A DNA stretch of 50,697 nucleotides from CAZPMT01 sp964587655 (GTDB taxonomy: Bacteria > Hydrogenedentota > Hydrogenedentia > Hydrogenedentales > SLHB01). The first letter of the stretch is position 1. Each line of letters starts with the position of its first letter. This document shows, one piece after another, positions 8,164-15,627 of this stretch. The position numbers were made by a program, and so were the translations under genes. The stretch covers positions 1 through 50,697 of the forward strand of contig CAZPMT010000029.1 of assembly GCA_964587655.1 (NCBI GenBank), given 5' to 3'. The notes beneath the pieces were generated by a model. The model searched no databases, was not told the DNA's origin, and saw only the letters and a list, made by a program, of their open reading frames with translations.

Positions 8164-9234
8164 TCACTTGCGCCGTTCAATGACGATCTGATCGCCCGCG
8201 AGCCGATAGCCGAATTCCGGCTGATACCATTGCCGGACCAGCAGGTTCATCGCGGTGCGCAACCGGACCTGCCTGAACGCACATGGGTTCACCGGAAGAA
8301 CGTCGAGCCCCGGCTCGACGGCGACCTTCACGCCGAAGCTCTGCGACAAGGTGTTCAGCACCTTCGCCAACGGCGTTGCGCCCAGCACCATCGGACTGTG
8401 CTGCGGGTCTTGCGGCGGGGCCGGCAGTGTGACGTCCACCTTCTTATCGAGCATGGCGTTCTGTTCCGGCGTCAGCGCTTCGGGGTTGAGCAGCGCTGAA
8501 GCGGGAGTGGCGTTCTGTGTGGCATAAATGAAAATGTACTCGGGAGTGCTCTCGATCTGAAACGCCGCGGGCAGGAGGCGCGCCGATTTCAGCAAGGCGT
8601 CCAGCCCGTCCTGCAAGGGAATGCGGGACAACGTAAGCGTGCCGCACTTGGCCTCCGCCACGATGTTGTCGGCAACGATGGTGACGCCGAGCGTGTCGCT
8701 CAGAAGGGCCAACGCGCCATACAGGGGCGTGTCCGAACCGAATGTCATCCCGGCCTCCTTTCCGGCGTAGGCCGCGTCGAGCTTCCCGGCGACGGTTACG
8801 TCGAGCACGGGCTCGTAGTCGCCGGCGTACATGAACCAGTAGTTGGGACAGGCTTGGCACTTGGACCCGGACGTGGAGGCGAGGCGCTCGACGACGTCGT
8901 CGAACTTCGCGCCTTTGAACTCCAGCGGTCCCGCGGACCGATCCTCGATCCCGTTCATCAAGACGAGACTTCCTCCCACTTTCCGGCTGATGCCCATGAC
9001 CGCTTCGCCCAAGGTGCTCTCCGGCTGGGACAGTGTGACGTTAGGGGCAGGGTTAGTCTCGGCTAGGAATTCCTTCTCTTTACCCTTCTCCTTCTTTGCC
9101 TCCTTGCCGGAGGCGTCCTTTTTCGCGGCGGATTCCTTTTTCGGCTTCTTGTCATCGCCGCGTGATTTCTTGTCGGCGCCCGTCGAACATGCGGCGATCA
9201 GGATGCACAGCAACAACACGATGACTCTTTTCAT
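8164..9234 (-). CDS. lipoprotein with secretin/TonB short N-terminal (STN)-like repeats
   Basis: A 356-residue exported lipoprotein: hydrophobic N-terminus ending in the lipobox LIAAC (Cys16), then a Lys/Glu-rich linker (about 20-55). Two or three repeats follow of the strand-helix-strand kind seen in STN/secretin N-domains, with phrases such as LYGALALLSDTLGVTIVADN and LAKVLNTLSQSFGVKVAVEP. A Cys pair (CQAC) lies in the first repeat. The STN assignment is by pattern only; no secretin pore domain follows, so it may be a stand-alone periplasmic partner. The ATG at 9234 is preferred over a TTG at 9243. A perfect minus-strand TTGACA (9291-9296) overlaps the divergent promoter. Confidence 0.65.
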   Translation of the reverse strand: MKRVIVLLLCILIAACSTGADKKSRGDDKKPKKESAAKKDASGKEAKKEKGKEKEFLAETNPAPNVTLSQPESTLGEAVMGISRKVGGSLVLMNGIEDRSAGPLEFKGAKFDDVVERLASTSGSKCQACPNYWFMYAGDYEPVLDVTVAGKLDAAYAGKEAGMTFGSDTPLYGALALLSDTLGVTIVADNIVAEAKCGTLTLSRIPLQDGLDALLKSARLLPAAFQIESTPEYIFIYATQNATPASALLNPEALTPEQNAMLDKKVDVTLPAPPQDPQHSPMVLGATPLAKVLNTLSQSFGVKVAVEPGLDVLPVNPCAFRQVRLRTAMNLLVRQWYQPEFGYRLAGDQIVIERRK

Positions 9235-9289
9235 GGCGTTCAATCCCTTCTGTGATCTGGCGTCCTAGAATCGGCGACACCCCATGGGC

Positions 9290-9318
9290 TTGTCAAGGCG
9301 CGCACCCGCGCTTATACT
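9290..9318 (+). promoter_or_regulatory. promoter of the small membrane-protein gene, overlapping a divergent -35
   Basis: TTGTCA (9290-9295), a 17-bp spacer and TATACT (9313-9318) put the transcript start at about 9325, on the second in-frame ATG of the next gene. There is no Shine-Dalgarno site. The same bases read on the minus strand contain TTGACA (9291-9296), a possible -35 for the divergent lipoprotein gene. Confidence 0.55.
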
Positions 9319-9324
9319 ATGCCC

Positions 9325-9870
9325 ATGATGTCTTGCGTCCTTATCGCGTTAATGACCGCCTTTACGGCTTCGCAGGATTCGACGCCGGCCAAGGATCGCA
9401 GCACCTATATTATCACCACGCCCGCCGGTAAGTTGCCGGTCTTTTGGGATGAAGCGAAGAAACAGGACCCGGACTGGGTGCGCGTTGAGGTCGACGAGCC
9501 GTGGGCGCCTCGCGTCTGGCAGGGAAAGCGCTCGTCGGTGACGGACGAGCGTCGTGAGCGAAAGGCCGCGCGCGATGAGCGGATCAAGAAGGGATATGAG
9601 CAACACGGCTATGTCGAGGTAAACGGGCGTTTCGTGTCCCAGGCCGAAGTGGCGCTGGCGGAACGGGCCTTCAAGATGGCCGGCCTGACGCCCCCTTCCT
9701 CGGATGCCGTGTCGCTCGCACCGGAGACTATGGATGCCGCCGCGCCGGCGCCCGACCCCGCTCCCGAGACGGCGCCTCCGGGCTTCATTAAGAGATGGGC
9801 GCCCCATGCCGGCATTGTCGCCGTTGCGGTCCTTCTGCTGGCGCTGATCTCGAGAACGCTGCTCGCGTAG
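9325..9870 (+). CDS. exported/membrane-anchored protein of unknown function
   Basis: About 181 residues. A short hydrophobic N-terminus (MMSCVLIALMTAFTAS) resembles a signal peptide. It is followed by a charged region rich in Arg/Lys/Glu (about 60-95), an Ala/Pro-rich stretch (about 125-150), and a C-terminal membrane segment (about 158-180, AGIVAVAVLLLALIS). The family is not recognised. ATGs lie at 9319, 9325 and 9328; the promoter's predicted +1 falls on 9325, so the mRNA may be leaderless. It converges on the adenylate cyclase gene with a 5-bp gap. Confidence 0.65.
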   Translation: MMSCVLIALMTAFTASQDSTPAKDRSTYIITTPAGKLPVFWDEAKKQDPDWVRVEVDEPWAPRVWQGKRSSVTDERRERKAARDERIKKGYEQHGYVEVNGRFVSQAEVALAERAFKMAGLTPPSSDAVSLAPETMDAAAPAPDPAPETAPPGFIKRWAPHAGIVAVAVLLLALISRTLLA

Positions 9871-9875
9871 CCGAG

Positions 9876-11525
9876 TCAGGACTTCATTCTCAGGATTTCG
9901 TAGACATCGACAGGGATGGCCTTTCCCTGGAGCATGACGTTTCCCACGGGATGCGCTTCGACCCTGTCCTTGACGACTTGATAGGTCGAACCGCCGATGA
10001 CGACCTGGCCGGGCTTGGCCAAGTCGCACAGGCGGCGTGCAATGTTGACGTTGTCGCCCACGACAGTGAACTCCATGCGCATAGGGGAGCCGATGTAGCC
10101 CGCGATGACCTCGCCGCTGTTGATCCCGATGCCGAGATGGAGTACTGGGCGGCCCTCGTTGGCTCGCTGCACGTTCATCTCGGCGTTCACGGCCTGGATC
10201 TTCATGCCGGCGCTGACGGCCCCAAACGCGTCCTCTTCAGCGTTGATCGGGGCGCCGAACACGGCCATGATCTCGTCGCCGATATACTTGTCGAGTGTGC
10301 CGTTGGACTCGAAAATGATCTGGGTCATGGCGCTGAAATGTTCATTGAGGATGTCCACCATCAATCGCGGCGGTACGCGCTCGGAGATTTGCGTGAACCC
10401 GCGGATGTCGCAGAAGAGGGTGGTCACGACGCGCTTCTGTCCGCCGAGTTCGAGCGACGACTCCGTCTTCATGATCTCTTCAACGATGCCCGGCGAGAGG
10501 AACCGGCTCAGGTTCGCGCGTTTCTTCTCCGTGTCGACCATTTGCTGGTGGAGCCGGAAATTGTCTATGGCGAGGGCGGATTGCGACGCGAGAGACGCAA
10601 ACAACTCGAGGTCCTCTTTGCTGAATTCTATGTCGCGGCGGCGCGTGTCCACGTATATCGAGCCCAGGATACGGTCTTCCATGCGCAACGGCACGGCCAT
10701 GGCGCTCGTGATGCGTTGGCGGACTATGCTGTCTCGCGCCCCGAACTCCTGGTCGGTCGCCGCGTTGCTCATGAGCACGTTCTCGCCGTCAATAGCGGCC
10801 TGGCCCGCGATACCCATGCTCGGAGAAGCAGCGGCGAGATCCTGGCCCATCTCGCGGGCCACGCTCACGCGGAGCTTGTTCGACGACTCGTCCTGCAATA
10901 GAACGAAGCCGCGGTCGGCCTCCATGACCTCGATCGCCGTGTCCAACACTTTCGACAGCCGCTTCGGCAGGTCGAATTCGGAGGCGATAAGTTTGCTGGC
11001 GCTATACAGCGCCGCGAGCCGGCGATAGGCCCGGCTCATCGTAAGTATGTCCTCGGGCGTCGACTGCGGCGGCGGCGTAACGTGGGTGCCCGGGAGCGGC
11101 GTGCGGCCGCTCCGAGCGATCATCGTCAGGCTGTTGCCGACGCGGTCCATCTCCTCGCGGATTTTGTCGACCTCCAGCGTCAACTTTGACTCGCTCTTTC
11201 CCTCGTGGGCCTGGGCGGCCTCGCGGCCGAAATACGTATCGTCGCGATAGACCATCCGGCACTTCCCGCCGAACCAGACCTCGTCCAAATGCGACAAGAC
11301 ACGCTCCACGATCCGCTGGCGGTTGACATAGGTGCCGTTCAGACTGTTGTTGTCGATGAGGATGGTCTTGACGCCGCGACGGCACAGAACGGCATGATGA
11401 CGCGACACCTCGTCGGCCACGAGGACGACGTCGTTATCCTCCGCGCGGCCGAAGTGCGTTTCTTCCCCGGAGATCGGGATCGTCATCGGGGGCACGTTTG
11501 GTTGCTCGATGATCAACTGGGGCAT
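9876..11525 (-). CDS. FHA-GAF-class III adenylate/guanylate cyclase
   Basis: A 549-residue cytoplasmic signalling enzyme. An FHA domain (about 1-100: GRAEDN, SRHH, NGTYVN) binds phosphothreonine partners, a GAF domain (about 185-325) binds a small ligand, and a class III cyclase domain runs from about 365 to the end. Catalytic residues are in place: metal-binding Asp373 (FCDIRGFT) and Asp417 (GDEIMAVFG), purine-recognising Lys413 and Thr487, and transition-state Asn494 and Arg498. The Lys/Thr pair points to ATP, so cAMP is the likely product. The start at 11525 is set by a promoter whose +1 lies near 11539, excluding an upstream in-frame codon at 11555. FHA suggests control by a Ser/Thr kinase not encoded here. 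Confidence 0.93.
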   Translation of the reverse strand: MPQLIIEQPNVPPMTIPISGEETHFGRAEDNDVVLVADEVSRHHAVLCRRGVKTILIDNNSLNGTYVNRQRIVERVLSHLDEVWFGGKCRMVYRDDTYFGREAAQAHEGKSESKLTLEVDKIREEMDRVGNSLTMIARSGRTPLPGTHVTPPPQSTPEDILTMSRAYRRLAALYSASKLIASEFDLPKRLSKVLDTAIEVMEADRGFVLLQDESSNKLRVSVAREMGQDLAAASPSMGIAGQAAIDGENVLMSNAATDQEFGARDSIVRQRITSAMAVPLRMEDRILGSIYVDTRRRDIEFSKEDLELFASLASQSALAIDNFRLHQQMVDTEKKRANLSRFLSPGIVEEIMKTESSLELGGQKRVVTTLFCDIRGFTQISERVPPRLMVDILNEHFSAMTQIIFESNGTLDKYIGDEIMAVFGAPINAEEDAFGAVSAGMKIQAVNAEMNVQRANEGRPVLHLGIGINSGEVIAGYIGSPMRMEFTVVGDNVNIARRLCDLAKPGQVVIGGSTYQVVKDRVEAHPVGNVMLQGKAIPVDVYEILRMKS

Positions 11526-11545
11526 GGCCCTACACTCCCGGAACG

Positions 11546-11574
11546 ATGATACCAAGCCCCAGCGGTCCCGTCAA
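11546..11574 (-). promoter_or_regulatory. sigma70 promoter of the cyclase gene
   Basis: Minus strand: TTGACG (11569-11574), a 17-bp spacer and TATCAT (11546-11551). It lies in the 141-bp gap after mtnA, so the cyclase has its own promoter, and it decides the cyclase start at 11525. Confidence 0.65.
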
Positions 11575-11666
11575 TTCTTCTTTGACGTCGAACGATGCCT
11601 ATTTCGCGGCCCTCGGTTTACGCAACGGGTTGTGCTCGCTTCTCACTCAGGCCCTCGCGTCTTTTG

Positions 11667-12758
11667 TTACAGACAGGCGGCGATGGTCGTGCGATAGGGT
11701 GGGCGTAGGACGCCTCTCTCCGTGATTATGCCGGCAATCAGATGGGCCGGCGTCACGTCGAAGGCGGGATTGTATACCTTGACCCCTTCCGGCGCGGTCC
11801 GTTTTCCGAACCCGTGGACAATTTCGCCGGGGTCGCGTTGTTCGATGGGGATGCCGTCCCCGTCATCAAGGGTCAGATCGAAAGTCGTCGAGGGCGCGGC
11901 GACGTAGAAAGGGACGTTGTGCGCGTGCGCGATGACCGCAACATTGTATGTGCCGATCTTGTTTGCAGTATCTCCGTTCGCGGCGATCCGGTCCGCGCCG
12001 ACGATGACAATCTGCACGCGTCCCTCGCGCATGACTTGTGCGGCCATGTTGTCGCAGATCAGGGTGACGTCTATGCCGGCCTGCATGAGTTCCCACGCCG
12101 TCAGACGTGCGCCCTGGAGCAAGGGGCGCGTCTCATCCGCGAACACGTGGAACCGGCGGCCCAGTTCGTGCGCGCGAAACATTACGGCAAGGGCGGTCCC
12201 GTACCCGGATGTGGCGAGACCTCCGGCGTTGCAGTGCGTCAATACGCCGTGGCCGTCCTGAATGAGCGCCGCGCCGTGATTGCCGATAGCGTGGCACAGG
12301 GCCTGATCTTCTTCGAAGATGGCCATGGCTTCGGTCTCGATGCGCTGCCGGAAAACATCGAGGCCGGATATAGTTGCGTTTTCGCCACAGTTTGTCGTGG
12401 CCACAGTTTGTCGAACGGAGACAAACTGTTGACAAACTGTGGCCGCGCGTTTCATGCGGTCCAAGGCGGTAAAGAGATTGACGGCCGTGGGCCGGGACGT
12501 GGCCAGGTAGTCCGCGGAGGTTGTCACGGCGGCAAGGGCTCCCGCAACGTCGCTCGGCGTTTTTTCGCGCAGTCCAACCAACACGCCGAAGGCGGCGCAG
12601 ACTCCGATGGCCGGGGCGCCTCGAACGCGAAGGACTTTGATGGCCTCCCAAACATCGGACAGCGTTTCAAGTGTCTTGTGCACGTAAGCATTGGGCAACA
12701 GTGTCTGATCGATGATGATGAGCCGGTCATCCCGCCACACAACAGGTTCGAAATCCAT
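11667..12758 (-). CDS. mtnA: methylthioribose-1-phosphate isomerase with in-frame repeat insertion
   Basis: Converts 5-methylthioribose-1-phosphate to the ribulose form in methionine salvage. Family marks: RVRGAPAIG near 45-52, catalytic Cys176 (THCNAGGLAT), catalytic Asp256 (VGADRIAANGDTANKIGTYN) and a C-terminal NPAFDVTPAHLI. Its 363 residues are slightly above the usual ~345. The excess maps to residues 106-125, translated from a 58-bp palindromic repeat (12385-12442) that sits in frame in a surface-exposed, length-variable region between the N-terminal part and the catalytic part. Because both catalytic residues survive, the enzyme is probably active. AAAGGAGAGGGAG precedes the ATG. No other mtn gene is adjacent. 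Confidence 0.93.
   Translation of the reverse strand: MDFEPVVWRDDRLIIIDQTLLPNAYVHKTLETLSDVWEAIKVLRVRGAPAIGVCAAFGVLVGLREKTPSDVAGALAAVTTSADYLATSRPTAVNLFTALDRMKRAATVCQQFVSVRQTVATTNCGENATISGLDVFRQRIETEAMAIFEEDQALCHAIGNHGAALIQDGHGVLTHCNAGGLATSGYGTALAVMFRAHELGRRFHVFADETRPLLQGARLTAWELMQAGIDVTLICDNMAAQVMREGRVQIVIVGADRIAANGDTANKIGTYNVAVIAHAHNVPFYVAAPSTTFDLTLDDGDGIPIEQRDPGEIVHGFGKRTAPEGVKVYNPAFDVTPAHLIAGIITERGVLRPPYRTTIAACL
12385..12442. repeat. 58-bp palindromic repeat (family A), copy inside mtnA
   Basis: Outer arms CCACAGTTTGTC (12385-12396) and its exact complement (12431-12442), and inner arms ACAGTTTGTC (12403-12412) and its complement (12420-12429) around a 7-nt loop. A second copy lies at 17126-17185. 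The element has no stop in the mtnA frame and at least one further frame is also open. Confidence 0.9.
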
Positions 12759-12841
12759 CTCCCTCTCCTTTGGCCGTCTCAGGTCCGCAGGACATATGCT
12801 ACCGGCTTCAGGACCGGGATGGCAACGTGCTCTCTTGAGGG

Positions 12842-12940
12842 GAACCCGTGGGCGCGGCGTCCTCGCCGCGCTTTCGTCAGGAACCGCTGAAACAAGGTGT
12901 TTCCCCAGAAACGCGGCGAGGACGCTGCGCCCACGGGTTC
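12842..12940. repeat. inverted repeat with 29-bp arms
   Basis: Arms 12842-12870 and 12912-12940 are complementary with one mismatch; each carries a CGTCCTCGCCGCG core and a GAACCCGTGGG end. The loop is 41 nt. The core resembles that of the repeat at 37680-37749. It lies in the divergent gap between mtnA and the PilZ gene. Confidence 0.85.
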
Positions 12941-12972
12941 AATGGGCGCGCATTTCTTGGTGCGGTTTTCCT

Positions 12973-13001
12973 TTGACGATCCTGAAGACCTGTGTTAGAC
13001 T
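12973..13001 (+). promoter_or_regulatory. sigma70 promoter of the PilZ gene
   Basis: TTGACG (12973-12978), a 17-bp spacer and TAGACT (12996-13001), 28 bp upstream of the PilZ ATG, which also has AAAGGGA 6 nt before it. Confidence 0.65.
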
Positions 13002-13028
13002 GCATTTGCTGCGGCAAAGGGAGTACAT

Positions 13029-13688
13029 ATGGAGTCTGCAACGAAAGGGACCGGAGCGGGCGGGATTGGCGGGGCGGAACCGGTTCAACTCAAGGCCGGC
13101 GTCGAGTGCATGCTTCACGTGACCGGACGGCATTTTCTGGTCAAGATCGTGGAAGTCAACAATGACGTCGTGCACGTGAGCTTTCCGGGAAAGGATTACC
13201 CGATCGAGGGCATGCGGGGGGCTCTCGAGTTCCATGACGACGAAGGTTTCTTCTACTACGCGATCCAGGTCGTTCAAGGCCCGGTTCGGAAGGGCTCCGG
13301 TATCGTGCTGCGGCGGATCGCCGATCTGAAACGGAGCAAGCACCGCGACGCGTGCCGGGTGCCGACGGATCTCACGGTGCAGGTGAAGGACGAGGCGCAT
13401 GTTCGGCGTTACAACGCGGCCCTCCTGAACATAAGCGCCGGCGGCGCGCTCGTCGAAACGGAAGCGCCTTTCGACTACAGCACGACCGCCGAGCTCACGA
13501 TCTCCCTCCCGGGCGAGGCGTCGCACAATATTCGCTGCCACGTGGTCGACGTGCTCCCCTCGTGTAACAGTGTCCATTCGACGGGACACCGGTACTGTCT
13601 GCGTTTTGTCGAGATCGAACCGGACGCCGAGAAATGCATCACCCGCTACGTCTGGGAGCGGCTGCACCAGTTGTACCCGCCGGAATAG
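13029..13688 (+). CDS. PilZ-domain c-di-GMP-binding protein (YcgR-like layout)
   Basis: A 219-residue cytoplasmic protein. An N-terminal beta-domain (about 18-95) resembles the PilZN/YcgR-N module. A PilZ domain follows, with the c-di-GMP contacts RxxxR at R106-R110 (HRDACR) and an NxSxxG form of DxSxxG at 134-139 (NISAGG). The canonical Asp is replaced by Asn, which several binding PilZ proteins tolerate. It probably tunes surface or motility functions in response to c-di-GMP; the degenerate GGDEF regulator 2 kb downstream is a possible link. The promoter and Shine-Dalgarno site are clear. The GH4 gene follows after 27 bp. Confidence 0.87.
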   Translation: MESATKGTGAGGIGGAEPVQLKAGVECMLHVTGRHFLVKIVEVNNDVVHVSFPGKDYPIEGMRGALEFHDDEGFFYYAIQVVQGPVRKGSGIVLRRIADLKRSKHRDACRVPTDLTVQVKDEAHVRRYNAALLNISAGGALVETEAPFDYSTTAELTISLPGEASHNIRCHVVDVLPSCNSVHSTGHRYCLRFVEIEPDAEKCITRYVWERLHQLYPPE

Positions 13689-13715
13689 GCTCGCGCACGA
13701 TAACAGGAGAAGGTT

Positions 13716-15044
13716 ATGGCGAAGATAGCATTCATCGGGGCAGGAAGTCTTGGATTTACACGCGGGCTCGTGCGCGACATTCTCACGTTCCCCCTGTTGA
13801 AAGACGCGACGATCTCGTTGGTGGATATTAACGAAGAGCGGCTGGACTTCGCGCGAAGGGCCGTGAACGTCATTGTCGAGCGTGGCAAGTACCCCGCGAA
13901 GGTGGAAGCCACGATGAATCGCAAGGAGGCCCTGAAGGGCGCGGACGCCGTGCTGTGCACAATCCTCAGCGGCGGCGTGCAGGTGTGGAGGCACGACATC
14001 GAGATCCCGAAGAAGTACGGCGTCGACACCAACATTGGGGACACGCGCGGGCCTAGCGGCGTGTTTCGCGCTCTAAGGACGATCCCCGTGATGCTGGACA
14101 TCGTGCGCGACATGGAACGGTGCTGTCCGGGCGCGATCCTGTTGAACTACACGAATCCGATGGCGATGTTGTGCCGGGCGATGCAGCGCAAGTCGAAGAT
14201 CCAGATCTCGGGTTTGTGTCACAGCGTTCAGGGGACGGCCCAGATGCTGGCCCATTGGATCAACACCCCGATGAGCGATATCACCTACGTGTGCGCCGGC
14301 ATAAACCATCAGGCGTGGTACGTTGAGTTCAAGAAGAACGGCAAGGACGCCTACCCGTTGATCCGCAAAGCCGTCCGTACGAACCCTAAGATCTACAACG
14401 AGGAACTGGTCCGGAACGAGATGTTCCTCGCGCTCGATTACTACGTGACCGAATCAAGCGGACACAACTCGGAGTACAACTGGTGGTTCCGGAAGCGTCC
14501 CGATCTCATCAAGAAGTACTGCACGCACGGGACGGGCTGGAATCCGGGCGAATATGCCTACATCCTCAAGGAGTACCTCAGGCGGGAGAAGGCATGGAAG
14601 AAGGACATCAAGAAGTGGTTCGACGAAGGCGCGCCGATGTCGCTCGAACGCGGCCACGAGTATGCGGCGTCGATCATCAACGCTTACAAGGGCGGCGATC
14701 CGTTCATGTTCAACGGCAACGTGCCGAATACGGGCCTGATATCGAATCTGCCGCGGGATGCGTGCGTCGAGGCGCCCGTCCTCGCAAACAAGCGCGGACT
14801 GAACTCGATCAGCGTGGGCCCGCTCCCAATCCAGTGCGCCGCACTGAACAACGTCACCATCGCCGTCGAGGAGATGGCGGTCGAGGCGGCGCTGAGCGGC
14901 GACCCGTGGCTGGTCTATCAATCCATCTGCTACGACCCGCTGACGGCGGCCGTGCTGTCGCTCGCCGAGATCAAGAAGATGGTGGCCGAGATGCTCCGAA
15001 AGAACAAGGATTATTTGCCGCAGTTCAAGAGCGTGCAAATCTGA
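13716..15044 (+). CDS. glycoside hydrolase family 4 (alpha-galactosidase/alpha-galacturonidase type)
   Basis: A 442-residue NAD- and Mn-dependent GH4 enzyme. The Rossmann loop is FIGAGSLGF (6-14), NYTNP is at 144-148, and the metal ligands are Cys168 (GLCHSVQ) and His198 (GINHQAW). GH4 enzymes oxidise the sugar C3 and eliminate the glycosidic bond. The CHSVQ and GINH signature fits the MelA/alpha-galacturonidase side rather than the phospho-glucosidase side, but substrate choice is inference. AGGAGAAGG precedes the ATG. There is no signal peptide, so it acts on imported oligosaccharides. It is complete and co-directional with the PilZ gene. Confidence 0.92.
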   Translation: MAKIAFIGAGSLGFTRGLVRDILTFPLLKDATISLVDINEERLDFARRAVNVIVERGKYPAKVEATMNRKEALKGADAVLCTILSGGVQVWRHDIEIPKKYGVDTNIGDTRGPSGVFRALRTIPVMLDIVRDMERCCPGAILLNYTNPMAMLCRAMQRKSKIQISGLCHSVQGTAQMLAHWINTPMSDITYVCAGINHQAWYVEFKKNGKDAYPLIRKAVRTNPKIYNEELVRNEMFLALDYYVTESSGHNSEYNWWFRKRPDLIKKYCTHGTGWNPGEYAYILKEYLRREKAWKKDIKKWFDEGAPMSLERGHEYAASIINAYKGGDPFMFNGNVPNTGLISNLPRDACVEAPVLANKRGLNSISVGPLPIQCAALNNVTIAVEEMAVEAALSGDPWLVYQSICYDPLTAAVLSLAEIKKMVAEMLRKNKDYLPQFKSVQI

Positions 15045-15054
15045 ACACGGCGCG

Positions 15055-15618
15055 CTATTCCTGCTCGGCGCGCCAGTTGCCTTGCTCTGACATGATCACA
15101 CGCCTCTCTCCATGCGGAAAACGAAATTCGAGCCACGCCGGCGTCTGCGACCTAAGTTCTGCCGGCCTCTCGAATACGTAGGTTTGTACGCCGGCCTCAT
15201 GCCGCGCATCCCGGTTTTGGAAGACGTGGCCCGTCGGCTCGCGCATGAGGATTGGCAGAGCTGCTGCTCGCGGCGCCCAAGGACCCGCGATACGAAATCC
15301 CGCGCGGATCGACTCCGCGACGCATTCGACGCTGATCAGCGATCCGCTCCACTCCGCGGCCTGCCGCGCCCCCATTTGGGCCTTGATGTCTTCCTCATAG
15401 CTTTGCCAGGCCGGGTGGGCCGCCGCGACGCGTCGCGCCAGTTCCGCGTCAGTGACGCTCGAAGAACAACCGGAATGACCAGTGAAGACTAGCATGAGAA
15501 GGAAAAGGGGAAAGGGGAAAGGGGGAAAGGAGGAAGGTCGAGGGCCTTGGCCGGGAACGTGGCTTTCAGTGTCCGCTCTTGCTCTTGCGCCCTCATATCG
15601 CTTGGCGGCGGAAGCCAT
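15055..15618 (-). CDS. putative lipoprotein with microsatellite in its signal peptide
   Basis: Up to 187 residues. A hydrophobic stretch FPPFPFPLFLLMLVF precedes GHSGC, a possible lipobox (Cys51), and then a soluble domain (about 55-187) with DAELARRVAAAHPAWQSYEEDI and two further Cys. The family is not recognised. The hydrophobic stretch is encoded by an AAAGGGG-type repeat (15503-15537), and the first 28 residues look like non-coding sequence. The real start is uncertain, but no later start keeps the signal peptide. It begins 9 bp after the response-regulator gene on the same strand, so the two are probably co-transcribed. Confidence 0.5.
   Translation of the reverse strand: MASAAKRYEGARARADTESHVPGQGPRPSSFPPFPFPLFLLMLVFTGHSGCSSSVTDAELARRVAAAHPAWQSYEEDIKAQMGARQAAEWSGSLISVECVAESIRAGFRIAGPWAPRAAALPILMREPTGHVFQNRDARHEAGVQTYVFERPAELRSQTPAWLEFRFPHGERRVIMSEQGNWRAEQE
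15503..15537. repeat. AAAGGGG heptanucleotide microsatellite
   Basis: Three to four imperfect 7-nt units (aaagggg) followed by aaaggagg. It lies in the signal-peptide codons of the lipoprotein gene at 15055-15618. A gain or loss of one unit shifts that reading frame. Confidence 0.75.
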
Positions 15619-15627
15619 ACAATCGCA

